The translations under genes and the position numbers were made by a program. Source: an uncultured Lachnospiraceae bacterium (GTDB taxonomy: Bacteria; Bacillota; Clostridia; Lachnospirales; Lachnospiraceae). From it: a stretch of DNA of 64,000 nucleotides. The stretch spans positions 1-64,000 of the forward strand of contig CACYWQ010000003.1 of NCBI GenBank assembly GCA_902778165.1, given 5' to 3'. Positions 16,801 to 25,800 of this stretch are shown here, piece after piece. The notes under the pieces were generated by a model. It was not told the DNA's origin, made no database searches, and worked only from the letters and a program-made list of their open reading frames with translations. Position 1 is the stretch's first letter. The number at the start of each line of letters is the position of its first letter.

Positions 16801-18573
16801 TCAGTCTTCAATAAGTTCTATTCCTGATATGTCACTGTCTATCGTCATCGAATAATTAGTGTAGTATATGACATATCCGGGCTTGGCGCCATTAGGCTTC
16901 TTAACATCCTTGCGCTTAAGATAGTCTATCTCAACCTTGCCTGCCGATGCGCCCTTGGAATAATGCGCTGCAAGCCTTGCAGCTTCTTCAAATGTTGCAT
17001 CCGTTAGTTCTGCGCCTTCTGTCTTAACTATTACATGTGATCCTGGCATCCCCTTGGCATGAAACCACCAGTCGCCACCGTTAGCCACCTTGAATGTCAG
17101 TTCGTCGTTCTGGTAATTATTCTTGCCGACATACATATGGAAGCCGTCACTGCTTATATAATGCATAGGACGACTCTTAAATCTTAACTTCTCAGTCTTG
17201 GCTTTACCTCCGCGGTTATTTGGACCCGAACGAACACCTCGACCTCTGACATAACCTGACTCTATAAGTTCCTGCTTAATCTCATTAAGATCTTCTTCTT
17301 TGGATGCAAAGTCAAGGGCACTGAGTATGCTTTCAAGATGGTCTATCTCTTCTTTAACGGAAACCGTTAATTCCGTAAGTGCTTCCTTGGTCCTCTTAAG
17401 CTTGTTGTATTTATCAAAATACCTGGCCGCATTATCCATTGCAGAGAGTGTCTCATCAAGCGGTATTGTAAGTTTCTCTCCCGTGTAATAATTATCAACC
17501 GTGACGTTTTTGTCGCCTTGATTCACTTCATATCCGTACGTGTGGAGCAGTTCTCCGTACACCTTGTATTTGTCCATCTTCTCAGTGTCCTTAAGCTGCT
17601 TAAGCTGAAGATCGTATTTCTTGACATCACGCTCAAGGATTGTCTTAACAACGTTTCTTAAATCCGAGGTCTTCTGCTTGGATCTGGAGATTCGTTCCTT
17701 CTCGCTGTAGAATACCCTAAGCAGTTCACTTATACTATCAAATGTTCTTATGTTCTCAGGTGCATAAGTGACCGCCGGAACGGCACAATAATCCTTAGGT
17801 TCGCCGTTTTCATACAGAATCTGAGGATTAAACTTACCATTCTTAACATCTTCCATCGTGTCAGCAAATACCTTCCACAATGTGCCGACTGAGGGCTGTG
17901 CAGACATATCTTTGCCCGCAATACATGCCCCTTCATAGATTTCATGTGCAATCATAGAAGATATTCCGGTGAAACTGCTTGCCATAATCTTTGATGGTTC
18001 GCCCTGATCTGACATATGTGTCATAATGTCCGCAAACTCAGTCACATCCACTTTACAAGGATCTAAACGCCCTTCCTGTTTGGGAATAAAATACTTAAGG
18101 CCCGGCAGAACCTCACGAACCGAACTTGTCATTGCATTGACATGGCGAATACTGTCTAAGATCATGTCTTTCTCATCAACAAGAATAATATTGCTGTATT
18201 TGCCCATAAGCTCTGTAATAAGGCGCTTACGACACAAATCTCCCATTTCATCAAGGTGCTCAACCTCAATGACGATTATGCGTTCAAAATCCGGCTGTGA
18301 AATTGAACAGATACGACCACCCTGAATATGTTTGCGCAGAAGCATCGTAAAGCTTGGCGCAGTTGCAGGACTTATCTTATTCTCATCGGTAAGATAGACA
18401 AGTGGAAGCGTCGGATTGGCAGAGAGTACAAGTCTATTCTGACCATTAGGAGTCTTGATTGTAAGCATCAGCTCATCTTTCTCAGGCTGAGCAACCTTAG
18501 CGATTCGCCCGTCCGCAAGTTTGTTATTCAATTCACTTACAATGGCCGCAACCGTTACTCCGTCAAATGCCAT
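16801..18573 (-). CDS. rqcH: Rqc2/RqcH (NFACT family) ribosome quality-control protein
   Basis: About 590 residues from the ATG at 18573, which has GGAAGGAG upstream. The NFACT-N domain opens with MAFDGVTVAAIVSELN and includes PSFTMLLRKHIQGGRI. Coiled-coil segments lie at about 295-450. The C-terminal NFACT-R domain shows YISSDGFHMYVGKNNYQND and WWFHAKGMPGSHVIVK. RqcH binds stalled 50S-peptidyl-tRNA and directs poly-alanine tailing; older annotation calls it fibronectin-binding protein. It is transcribed alone, behind the abfA terminator, and is followed by the long palindrome. Confidence 0.93.
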   Translation of the reverse strand: MAFDGVTVAAIVSELNNKLADGRIAKVAQPEKDELMLTIKTPNGQNRLVLSANPTLPLVYLTDENKISPATAPSFTMLLRKHIQGGRICSISQPDFERIIVIEVEHLDEMGDLCRKRLITELMGKYSNIILVDEKDMILDSIRHVNAMTSSVREVLPGLKYFIPKQEGRLDPCKVDVTEFADIMTHMSDQGEPSKIMASSFTGISSMIAHEIYEGACIAGKDMSAQPSVGTLWKVFADTMEDVKNGKFNPQILYENGEPKDYCAVPAVTYAPENIRTFDSISELLRVFYSEKERISRSKQKTSDLRNVVKTILERDVKKYDLQLKQLKDTEKMDKYKVYGELLHTYGYEVNQGDKNVTVDNYYTGEKLTIPLDETLSAMDNAARYFDKYNKLKRTKEALTELTVSVKEEIDHLESILSALDFASKEEDLNEIKQELIESGYVRGRGVRSGPNNRGGKAKTEKLRFKSRPMHYISSDGFHMYVGKNNYQNDELTFKVANGGDWWFHAKGMPGSHVIVKTEGAELTDATFEEAARLAAHYSKGASAGKVEIDYLKRKDVKKPNGAKPGYVIYYTNYSMTIDSDISGIELIED

Positions 18574-18587
18574 ATGTGCTCCTTCCA

Positions 18588-18620
18588 ATAAAAAGCCGGT
18601 CGCATGTAATCACGACCGGC
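18588..18620 (-). terminator. Terminator of the arabinofuranosidase gene
   Basis: Perfect 8-bp stem GCCGGTCG/CGACCGGC with a 10-nt loop, followed on the minus strand by TTTTTATT. Confidence 0.85.
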
Positions 18621-18648
18621 CGGGTTGTTAATGCTATATCTGATAATA

Positions 18649-20172
18649 CTACTTAACTCTTAATTCCACAACCGAAGCTGCAGGAAGCTTAAGGACAAAC
18701 TTATTGCCGGCCACCTTGGTCACGCCGTCATAAGTCTTCTCAACAACCTTATCAGGCTCATCAAATGTATTGTAATCATGAGGATCTGCGCCGCTTACAA
18801 CAGAAGCTTCAATGACTGAATAGTCCTTATCCTCAGCCAACTGTACATCAAGAGTTGCAGAAGAATCCATAGACAGATTACATACAGTAACAGTGATCAC
18901 ACTGTCCTTAATCGATACCGACTCAGTAATCTCAGGCACTTTCACATCTTCGCCCTTGGCGTCCTTAACGCCGACTTCACCTATGCCTGAAAGCGAACTT
19001 TCAACAAGTTCAGCACCCTGGTGATGACGATACATATGGAATATATGATAAGTAGGTGTCTTAATCATCTTCTCGCCGTCAGTTAAGATCACAGACTGAA
19101 GCACATTAACAAGCTGTGCGATACAAGCCATCTTAACTCTGTCACAATGCTTATTGAATATGTTAAGCGAGATACCTGCAACCAGCGCATCACGCACGGT
19201 GTTCTGCTGATAGAGGAATCCCGGATTAGTGCCGGGCTCAACAAGATACCATGTGCCCCACTCATCAACCGCAAGACCGATCTTCTTATCGGGATCGTAC
19301 TTATCCATCATAGTCACATGACGTCTGATGAGCTCGTCCGTCTTATATGCGCCACGAAGCGTCTTATACCATAGATCCGCTCCGAAATCAGTCGCACTCA
19401 CCTTAGGCTCCCAGCCTTCAGGCATCGTATAGTAATGCAGCGAGATCATATCCATGAATCCGTGCTGCTCAGGTTGAGTCTTCTCAAAGCAGACCTTCAT
19501 TACTTTATCCGTCCAATCATAATCATCGCTGTTGGCTCCGCATGCAACCTTAACAAAAGGCTTATTCGGATCGTACTGGCGAAGATATGTCTGGTAACGT
19601 CTGTACTCGTTGCCGTAATACTCAGGCGTCATATTACCGCCACAACCCCAGTTCTCATTGCCTACAGCGAAATAATCAAGTTTCCAAGCCTTCTCGGCGC
19701 CGTTAGCCTTACGAAGATTAGACATCGGCGATTCACCGTCAAATGTCATATACTCAACCCACTCGCTCATCTCCTGAACCGTGCCGCTGCCTAAGTTACC
19801 ATTAACATAGGTCTTACAACCAATCTGCGAACACAACTCCATGAACTCATGTGTTCCGAAACTGTTATCCTCAGTCACACCTCCCCAATGAGTGTTGACC
19901 ATCTTCTTACGCTTAGATTTCTCCCCGATACCGTCTTTCCAGTGATACTCATCAGCGAAACATCCGCCCGGCCAGCGAAGCACCGGAAGCTGCATCTCCT
20001 TAAGTGCCTCAACCACGTCCTTACGCATACCTTTCACATTGGGAATGTCCGAATCTTCTCCTACGTACAATCCCTCATATATGCACCTTCCCAAATGTTC
20101 CGAGAAGTGTCCGTATACCTCGGGCTCTATAGTACCGAGCTTCTTGGTCTCATTAATAACAAGTCTTGCCAT
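18649..20172 (-). CDS. abfA: Alpha-L-arabinofuranosidase, GH51
   Basis: 507 residues, typical for GH51. The opening [20 protein letters not shown] and [15 protein letters not shown] are hallmarks. The acid/base Glu lies in [12 protein letters not shown] (about residue 174) and the nucleophile Glu in [11 protein letters not shown] (about 303). A C-terminal beta-sandwich follows from about 400. No signal peptide is present, so it acts in the cytoplasm on short arabino-oligosaccharides. This fits a plant-polysaccharide-using gut or rumen anaerobe. No arabinose transporter or other arabinose genes are adjacent. It has its own promoter and terminator. Confidence 0.95.
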   Translation of the reverse strand: MARLVINETKKLGTIEPEVYGHFSEHLGRCIYEGLYVGEDSDIPNVKGMRKDVVEALKEMQLPVLRWPGGCFADEYHWKDGIGEKSKRKKMVNTHWGGVTEDNSFGTHEFMELCSQIGCKTYVNGNLGSGTVQEMSEWVEYMTFDGESPMSNLRKANGAEKAWKLDYFAVGNENWGCGGNMTPEYYGNEYRRYQTYLRQYDPNKPFVKVACGANSDDYDWTDKVMKVCFEKTQPEQHGFMDMISLHYYTMPEGWEPKVSATDFGADLWYKTLRGAYKTDELIRRHVTMMDKYDPDKKIGLAVDEWGTWYLVEPGTNPGFLYQQNTVRDALVAGISLNIFNKHCDRVKMACIAQLVNVLQSVILTDGEKMIKTPTYHIFHMYRHHQGAELVESSLSGIGEVGVKDAKGEDVKVPEITESVSIKDSVITVTVCNLSMDSSATLDVQLAEDKDYSVIEASVVSGADPHDYNTFDEPDKVVEKTYDGVTKVAGNKFVLKLPAASVVELRVK

Positions 20173-20209
20173 ACAATCCTCACTTTCAACGTTTAGTCAT
20201 AACACATCT

Positions 20210-20238
20210 ATTGTAGAGTATATTTATAAGCCTGTCAC
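20210..20238 (-). promoter_or_regulatory. abfA promoter
   Basis: GTGACA, 17-bp spacer, TACAAT on the minus strand, about 38 bp before the abfA ATG. Confidence 0.5.
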
Positions 20239-20272
20239 CCCGACAAAATATGGTAAAAACCCCCGTAAATTA

Positions 20273-20281
20273 TGATATACT
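20273..20281 (+). promoter_or_regulatory. Extended -10 promoter abutting the DUF6171 start codon
   Basis: TGATATACT is an extended -10 (TGnTATACT). The expected transcription start, 7 bases on, coincides with the ATG at 20288. No ribosome site precedes that ATG, so a leaderless message is suggested. Confidence 0.45.
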
Positions 20282-20287
20282 GAACAC

Positions 20288-20545
20288 ATGACTGACACCG
20301 ACTATACCCGCATCTGCCCCCGTTGCTTACTTCGCGACAGAGCCGAGGCAGACCGCGCCCAACTTCATAAATACTTAGCCAAGATCAAAGAGTCCGACCG
20401 CGCAGATAATGATACCTACGAAGCCAGACTCTTAATATGCACTTCCTGTGATAAATTGCACGATGCTACCTGCGATGCCTGCGGCTGTTACGTCGAATAC
20501 CGCGCTTATGTCGCAGCCTCACATTGCCCTAAGAAAAAATGGTAG
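20288..20545 (+). CDS. Small zinc-ribbon-like protein (DUF6171 type)
   Basis: 85 residues with three Cys pairs: ICPRCLLRD (about 9-12), LICTSCDKLHDATCDACGCY (about 50-66), and a final HCPKKKW. The first two resemble zinc knuckles and the composition matches the small DUF6171 family found in Clostridia. The function is unknown; nucleic-acid or metal binding is an inference. It is one of only two plus-strand genes I support. It is divergent from abfA and convergent with mscL, and lacks a visible ribosome site. Confidence 0.6.
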   Translation: MTDTDYTRICPRCLLRDRAEADRAQLHKYLAKIKESDRADNDTYEARLLICTSCDKLHDATCDACGCYVEYRAYVAASHCPKKKW

Positions 20546-20578
20546 CGACTGACATCCCATCACTCCAAGCATAACGAA

Positions 20579-20603
20579 GGCCCGGGGCGAACTGTCCCGA
20601 GCC
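20579..20603. terminator. Shared hairpin between the convergent DUF6171 and mscL genes
   Basis: GGCCCGGG and CCCGAGCC pair with one mismatch around GCGAACTGT. The T tract on the plus strand is interrupted (ATAATTATTC). The loop carries the GGGGCGAACTGTC core also found in the dispersed repeat at 45-50 and 57 kb. Confidence 0.45.
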
Positions 20604-20642
20604 ATAATTATTCTCATCCGATATTATCACCAACCGATAAAC

Positions 20643-21050
20643 TTATTTAAGATCCGATCCGCAATGAGGGCACTTCGTAGCCTTGATACTGATCTTCTCG
20701 AAACAGTAAGGACAATCCTTGGTCGTAGGCTCCTCTTCCTGCTTCTTCTTAAACTTATTGATGCTCTTAATAAGACAGAAGATTACTATGGCTATGATAA
20801 GGAAATTGATTACTGCGGCAATAAATGCACCGTAATTAAGTGTAGCAGCGCCTTCGCCTTCACCAAGCACAACGCAGAGCGCCGAGAAATCAAATCCGCC
20901 TGTAAGCAGCGAGATAAGCGGCATGATCACATCATTTACAAGCGATGTAACGATAGCCGTGAATGCTCCGCCTATGATGATACCGACTGCCATATCCATC
21001 ACATTGCCCTTAGATATGAACTCCTTAAATTCCTTCATAAATGCTTTCAT
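20643..21050 (-). CDS. mscL: Large-conductance mechanosensitive channel with C-terminal zinc ribbon
   Basis: About 135 residues. Start at 21050 is preferred because GGAGG lies 6 bases before it; the ATG at 21056 touches the site. MscL features: [38 protein letters not shown] (amphipathic N-helix and TM1), then TM2 ([20 protein letters not shown]) and the basic [13 protein letters not shown] cluster. Unlike E. coli MscL, the protein ends with [20 protein letters not shown], a four-Cys zinc ribbon. That tail occurs in other Firmicutes MscL. The channel protects against hypo-osmotic shock. Confidence 0.93.
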   Translation of the reverse strand: MKAFMKEFKEFISKGNVMDMAVGIIIGGAFTAIVTSLVNDVIMPLISLLTGGFDFSALCVVLGEGEGAATLNYGAFIAAVINFLIIAIVIFCLIKSINKFKKKQEEEPTTKDCPYCFEKISIKATKCPHCGSDLK

Positions 21051-21117
21051 ATTCATCCTCCCATAACAAATCAGTTACTCACTAAATTCTATCACCAATA
21101 ATTATCTTATACAATGA

Positions 21118-21930
21118 TCACTCAGTCTTAATACCTATCTTAAGCGGTTCGGTAAGATCCGTCCGATACAGCACCTTAAATATCCACACAAATGCCAGTA
21201 TCACCAGTATCGGTATCAGACACGATGTCACTAACATCACCGCAACAGCATCGATAAAGTCACTTAGAAGTCCCGTCAGATAATCAACGATTGATACTGC
21301 CGCGTTCTCTATCCATGATAAGAATCTGTCCACCACGCCCTCATCAACATTATCGTCAATGCTTATCTCATTAACGGTATCAAGAGTAGCCTCAATAGAT
21401 GTCTCATAGTTAAGATATATAACCTCTGATGCCTTAACGCTTAAAGGGATCATAAGATACAAAGCAACCGCGGTTATAAGTAATTTATAAGAGAAAGCTC
21501 TCATCTTATCCCTGCCTGCGGCAATTCCGCATCCAAGCAGCACAAGCGCCAGCGGAAGGATCACGGCAAAAGACACATAACCCATCATGGTCACTAAATA
21601 CTTCTCAAGATACAATGCACTTAATACGATAAGGAAGTATTTGCCAAGTTCGGCAAATTGTTCCGCAATCGGCGTACATTGATCTCCCGGTAACAATGAG
21701 ATGACCGCAGATGCACCTGCTGCCCCTGCCGTAAGCTTAAGAACGCTCTCTATCTCATCATCTATTCGCTGCACAGAATGCTTATGCGCATCCGGATCAA
21801 CCGTTACAGGGGTTAACTTGCTAATCGATAACATCGCCAAAGTAACGGCAATTAAGATAATAACTGCCTTCTTAAGTGTATTAACAATCTTATTCTGTCT
21901 GTCGGATACATCCGCATCATTTCTTAACAT
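21118..21930 (-). CDS. Polytopic membrane protein of unknown function
   Basis: About 270 residues from the ATG at 21930, which overlaps the DUF4230 stop by 14 bp. There are about five hydrophobic segments: residues 20-38 (VIILIAVTLAMLSISKL), 72-90, 100-150 (two helices), 165-185 and a C-terminal helix around 240-262. No motif identifies a family. The overlap with the upstream gene implies co-transcription and perhaps a shared complex. An earlier ATG at 21981 lies inside the DUF4230 gene. Confidence 0.5.
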   Translation of the reverse strand: MLRNDADVSDRQNKIVNTLKKAVIILIAVTLAMLSISKLTPVTVDPDAHKHSVQRIDDEIESVLKLTAGAAGASAVISLLPGDQCTPIAEQFAELGKYFLIVLSALYLEKYLVTMMGYVSFAVILPLALVLLGCGIAAGRDKMRAFSYKLLITAVALYLMIPLSVKASEVIYLNYETSIEATLDTVNEISIDDNVDEGVVDRFLSWIENAAVSIVDYLTGLLSDFIDAVAVMLVTSCLIPILVILAFVWIFKVLYRTDLTEPLKIGIKTE

Positions 21931-22600
21931 ATTCAATCGTATACTCCTCTGAGTCAACCAGTGAATTAACAAAGGACTCAATCATCTTCTTGGCGCCCTC
22001 GTCAGCTTTATCTATAATACCTTTCTCAATCGCCTTGTCTTTGGCCGCATTCTCATATGCAACCAAAGAAGAATTATAATCACTCATATCAAGCTTATTC
22101 CACAGCCCGTTCTTCTCTTCAAGGGTCTTGAAACTGTCAAAATCGATGCTCACATCTATGATCTTCGCCGCAGGAATTCTGACCGTGATCTTCTTATTCT
22201 CATCATCCTTCGTGATATCCACATCATTGCAATCTATACCTGCATTGACCACTCCGTCGTAGCTGTAAGCAAGGTAGGCCTTGGAATCAAGTAGCCAGAG
22301 CTTCTTAGACGAAGAATACTCCTCAACCTGCGTGAAATAGTACTCCTGCGTGATAAGCACGCCCATCTCCTTAAGACCGTCCTCAATGATCTGTGTATTG
22401 ATGGTCACTATCTCCTCGGGCACAGGCTCATTATCAAACAGTTTCTTACCGGTTTCAGCCGAAGTTTTGCTCTTAGCCGAAACATCCGCATTATCCTTCC
22501 TGCCACGTATATAGCCTGTTGCCAACAATATGATAACAACAAGCAGAACAAGACATGTAACCGCATAGATTATCAGTTCTTTATTCTTCTTTCCGTTCAT
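21917..22600 (-). CDS. DUF4230 domain protein
   Basis: 227 residues from the ATG at 22600, which has GGGAGA upstream; an ATG 69 bp earlier has no site. One N-terminal membrane helix (about 8-30, LIIYAVTCLVLLVVIILLATGY) precedes the extracytoplasmic domain. The body ITQEYYFTQVEEYSSSK, KAYLAYSYDGVVNAGID and KKITVRIPAAKIIDVSIDFD is characteristic of DUF4230. Function is unknown. It is the first gene of the pair with the membrane protein. Confidence 0.7.
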   Translation of the reverse strand: MNGKKNKELIIYAVTCLVLLVVIILLATGYIRGRKDNADVSAKSKTSAETGKKLFDNEPVPEEIVTINTQIIEDGLKEMGVLITQEYYFTQVEEYSSSKKLWLLDSKAYLAYSYDGVVNAGIDCNDVDITKDDENKKITVRIPAAKIIDVSIDFDSFKTLEEKNGLWNKLDMSDYNSSLVAYENAAKDKAIEKGIIDKADEGAKKMIESFVNSLVDSEEYTIEYVKK

Positions 22601-22710
22601 ATACAATCTCCCGCCATGCACAGAGTCGTGCCTTATGGCCATGCCCCACGACATTAATCCGACTCCCAAATCCTATCTAATTCTACCACGAGTAGCATTC
22701 CATGACCAGT

Positions 22711-22740
22711 CAAAACCCCACGAACCATAGTCCGTGGGGT
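22711..22740 (-). terminator. Terminator of the type IV pilus operon
   Basis: Perfect 8-bp stem ACCCCACG/CGTGGGGT with a 10-nt loop, followed on the minus strand by TTTTGACT. It is 74 bp past the stop of the 1608-residue gene. Confidence 0.75.
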
Positions 22741-22813
22741 ATGAATTATCTTATGAAAATGGTGGTGACTGACTTGCAATTGTTCGATGTCTGCATACGT
22801 TTAGGGCGAACTA

Positions 22814-25800
22814 TTACTCCAAGTCAAATAGCCTTGTTGCATAGATATCCAAGCCACTCATACTCTCTGTTGCCGGAAGAACGCTAAGTGATGCGCTTGC
22901 ATCAAGCGGTTCTATTCCGACTCGAACATATACAGCTACATTGTCATTATTAAGCTTACCGGCACTGCTGACAGTTAATTCTCCAAGGTCAAATGTTGCC
23001 TGGTATATACGATAATTAAGCAGTTCAGATGAACTTGCAGGTGTCAATGCTCCTGAAGCGTCCACAATATTAAATGATGTAGGCGTTATCTTCTTGAAAT
23101 ATCTGCCGTTATATGCAAATGACGCACCTGCTGAGGACGGTAATTCACAGTAATACTCCGCATACAGCTTATCTTGTGAAGTCTTAAAGTTATTATTCAG
23201 CGTCTTAAAGTTTACTGTAAGTTTATCATCCAGGAATCCACCGGTGGTAGCAGATACATCGGTAGCCATTAACTCAGGATCATAGGGTACATAGCTGCTC
23301 TTAATCGTTGCTGACTGTTCCCATGGATTCTCTTTAAACACCACCTTCGGGGCATGCAGACCGGAATTATAAGCTGCCACAAGAGTATTAACGAATAATT
23401 TGCTCTCTTCTTCCGCAGTAACAGGCGAATGTCCGGCACCTGTATATGTTACATTACCCTTGTTAAAGATATAGTAGTTGTTTCTTGCATCATTATGATA
23501 TGCACGATAAAATCTGTGGTTTGAGTTATCACTATATGAATCAGGGTCGTTATTACTTATAACATACCATACTACAACATCATCATTGTCATTTTCATCG
23601 GTACTGTCCGTATCCAGATTTAACTGGAAATACTGGGAATGTGTTCCTGACACACCAAACGAAGAATTGGCATCAAGTCCACCAGTACCTGTAGTAATCA
23701 GATACGGATACTGAGTAATCTGGCCTTCATTAATAGCCGTAACTGTCTCGTTTATCGTATTGCCATTATATGTTCTTGTAGCATCTCTGGTAGTACCGCC
23801 AATTCCTTTGGACGGTGAACCGAACCTGAATATATTAGCATCGGTAAATGCCTTGGTTTCAGATATATCTCTGCCTTTTCGCTTGGCATAATCATACTTG
23901 GATTCATAATTCGGCAATACATCATCACTGTCGTTATAATATGTTTTATTATTCAGTGTACCCTTAAGTTCTCCAAATCTGTCCATTCCCTGAATATCAC
24001 GCCAATATATGTTCGCATAATAACCCCAAGCCGGACTGTTTGTATCATGAGTATCTTCTACTTCCGTAAATGAACTCAAGTCATGTGTAAACAGAATACT
24101 TCGACCCGACAGTGCATATTGTCTTATAGCCAACGCAGCATCAGTATATACTTCTCTTCTGTTTATCCATTTGCTCTGACCCTTAGCCCACGTAGCCATG
24201 GATTGAGAAAGATCATATCCGTTGTCGCTGCTGTTTGAGTTAATTCTGGGATTGACAAAATCGTATACATCTATAAATCCCATTACGACCATATCATAGT
24301 TGCATAAGAACTCATAATAACTCTTGAGATTACCGTCATTAGGCAATCTGTATTTAAGCATAAAGTTTTGTACTGTAACTTGTGTCACGTTGATATCAAA
24401 ATCATCAACCTGATTACACAATTGCTGGATGTATTGTGACTTAAGATCCAGATTATTACCATTATTAGGCACTATCTGAAGGACCTCTATAACCGGCTTA
24501 TTCCCCTTTACAGGCGGCACAGCAGAGAAGCCACTTATTGCCGACCTAATACTATTGGCATCCGACGAACTATCCGAAGTCTCTTTTTCATTCTGTATAA
24601 ACGTAAGCTTCCAAGATAAGAATCCCACATAATCATCTGGAACAAGCCTTGTAATCGTATATTCTCTACCTGCCTTAAGATGGAACACTCCATCAGACTC
24701 AACCTCACTGCCGTTATTAATATTCAGTCCGCCTAAACTCTCACCCTTCTCGAACTTACCATCTGCATCCGCATCAAGATATAACTTACAGTCGTATGTT
24801 GTACTTGATACATCAACAACTGAATCATTTGTAAGCTTAACTTCAAAGTCCATCGAATACGATCCATCGGAATTGGCAGTCAAGTACGTCCTATCCGGAT
24901 TGTATGATGGCGGCTGCTTAAGAGTCACAATATTGAGCTTAGATATATTAACATAGCGCTTAAACACATCACGATAGATTTCATTAGATTCTACCGTGGA
25001 TTTTCTCTGCACATTCTTATTCAAATACTTATATGAACCACCGTCATCCTTGGCAAGCACAACCTCATTAATGAGCTTGTACATGTTGGATGAGGTATCC
25101 ACTTTGGTGGTATTGATGGTATTGTTGTTGTTTAAGAATCCATCAGAGATAACAACTGCATATCCTGCCTTGATATAATCGCTCAGTTCTCGGAGTTTGT
25201 CCGGAGTAATATCATTACCCGACAGTGTCATTGTTCTACCATTTTTACCGTCACGGGCATTATCATAATTATCGATATCATCTCCCATGTGATAATAAAC
25301 AAGCCCATCTAAGCTTGAATTATTATATATAGTATTATCAAGTTTGGTCTTAGGTCTTTGACCGGAATCGGTACTCATGGATGTATTCATCAGCGCCGTA
25401 TCCATACCTATATATATCAAGTCATAAGAAGCATTAAGATCTTCATTGACACCGATAAACTCTCGCGTACCCATCTGCTTAATGGATATGCTCGATGAAT
25501 TATCTCCGTCTACATTTGTAGTGATATACTGCTTAACCCAATCCTCAGTAATAATATCCCTGGTGAGATTAATTACAGGATCGTTCCATACCGTGCCCCT
25601 TTCATTGATACCGTTTTTAAGCTCATAATCTGAATAATGATCACTCTGCAGCGGCTCTATATCCAAAATACGCAAGTTGGACTTAACGGCTATACGAGAA
25701 TTATTGGCATTTAATATATATCTTATTGATGTGGCCTTAGATATATTGGCATTGAAATCCTTCCACTTATCTGCCTGCTCTAGAACTGTTTTCTCATTCT

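Noticed and set aside
22702..22887. 61-codon plus-strand ORF beside the pilus terminator
   Set aside because: It overlaps the terminator hairpin and the 3' end of the DUF5057 gene and has no ribosome site.
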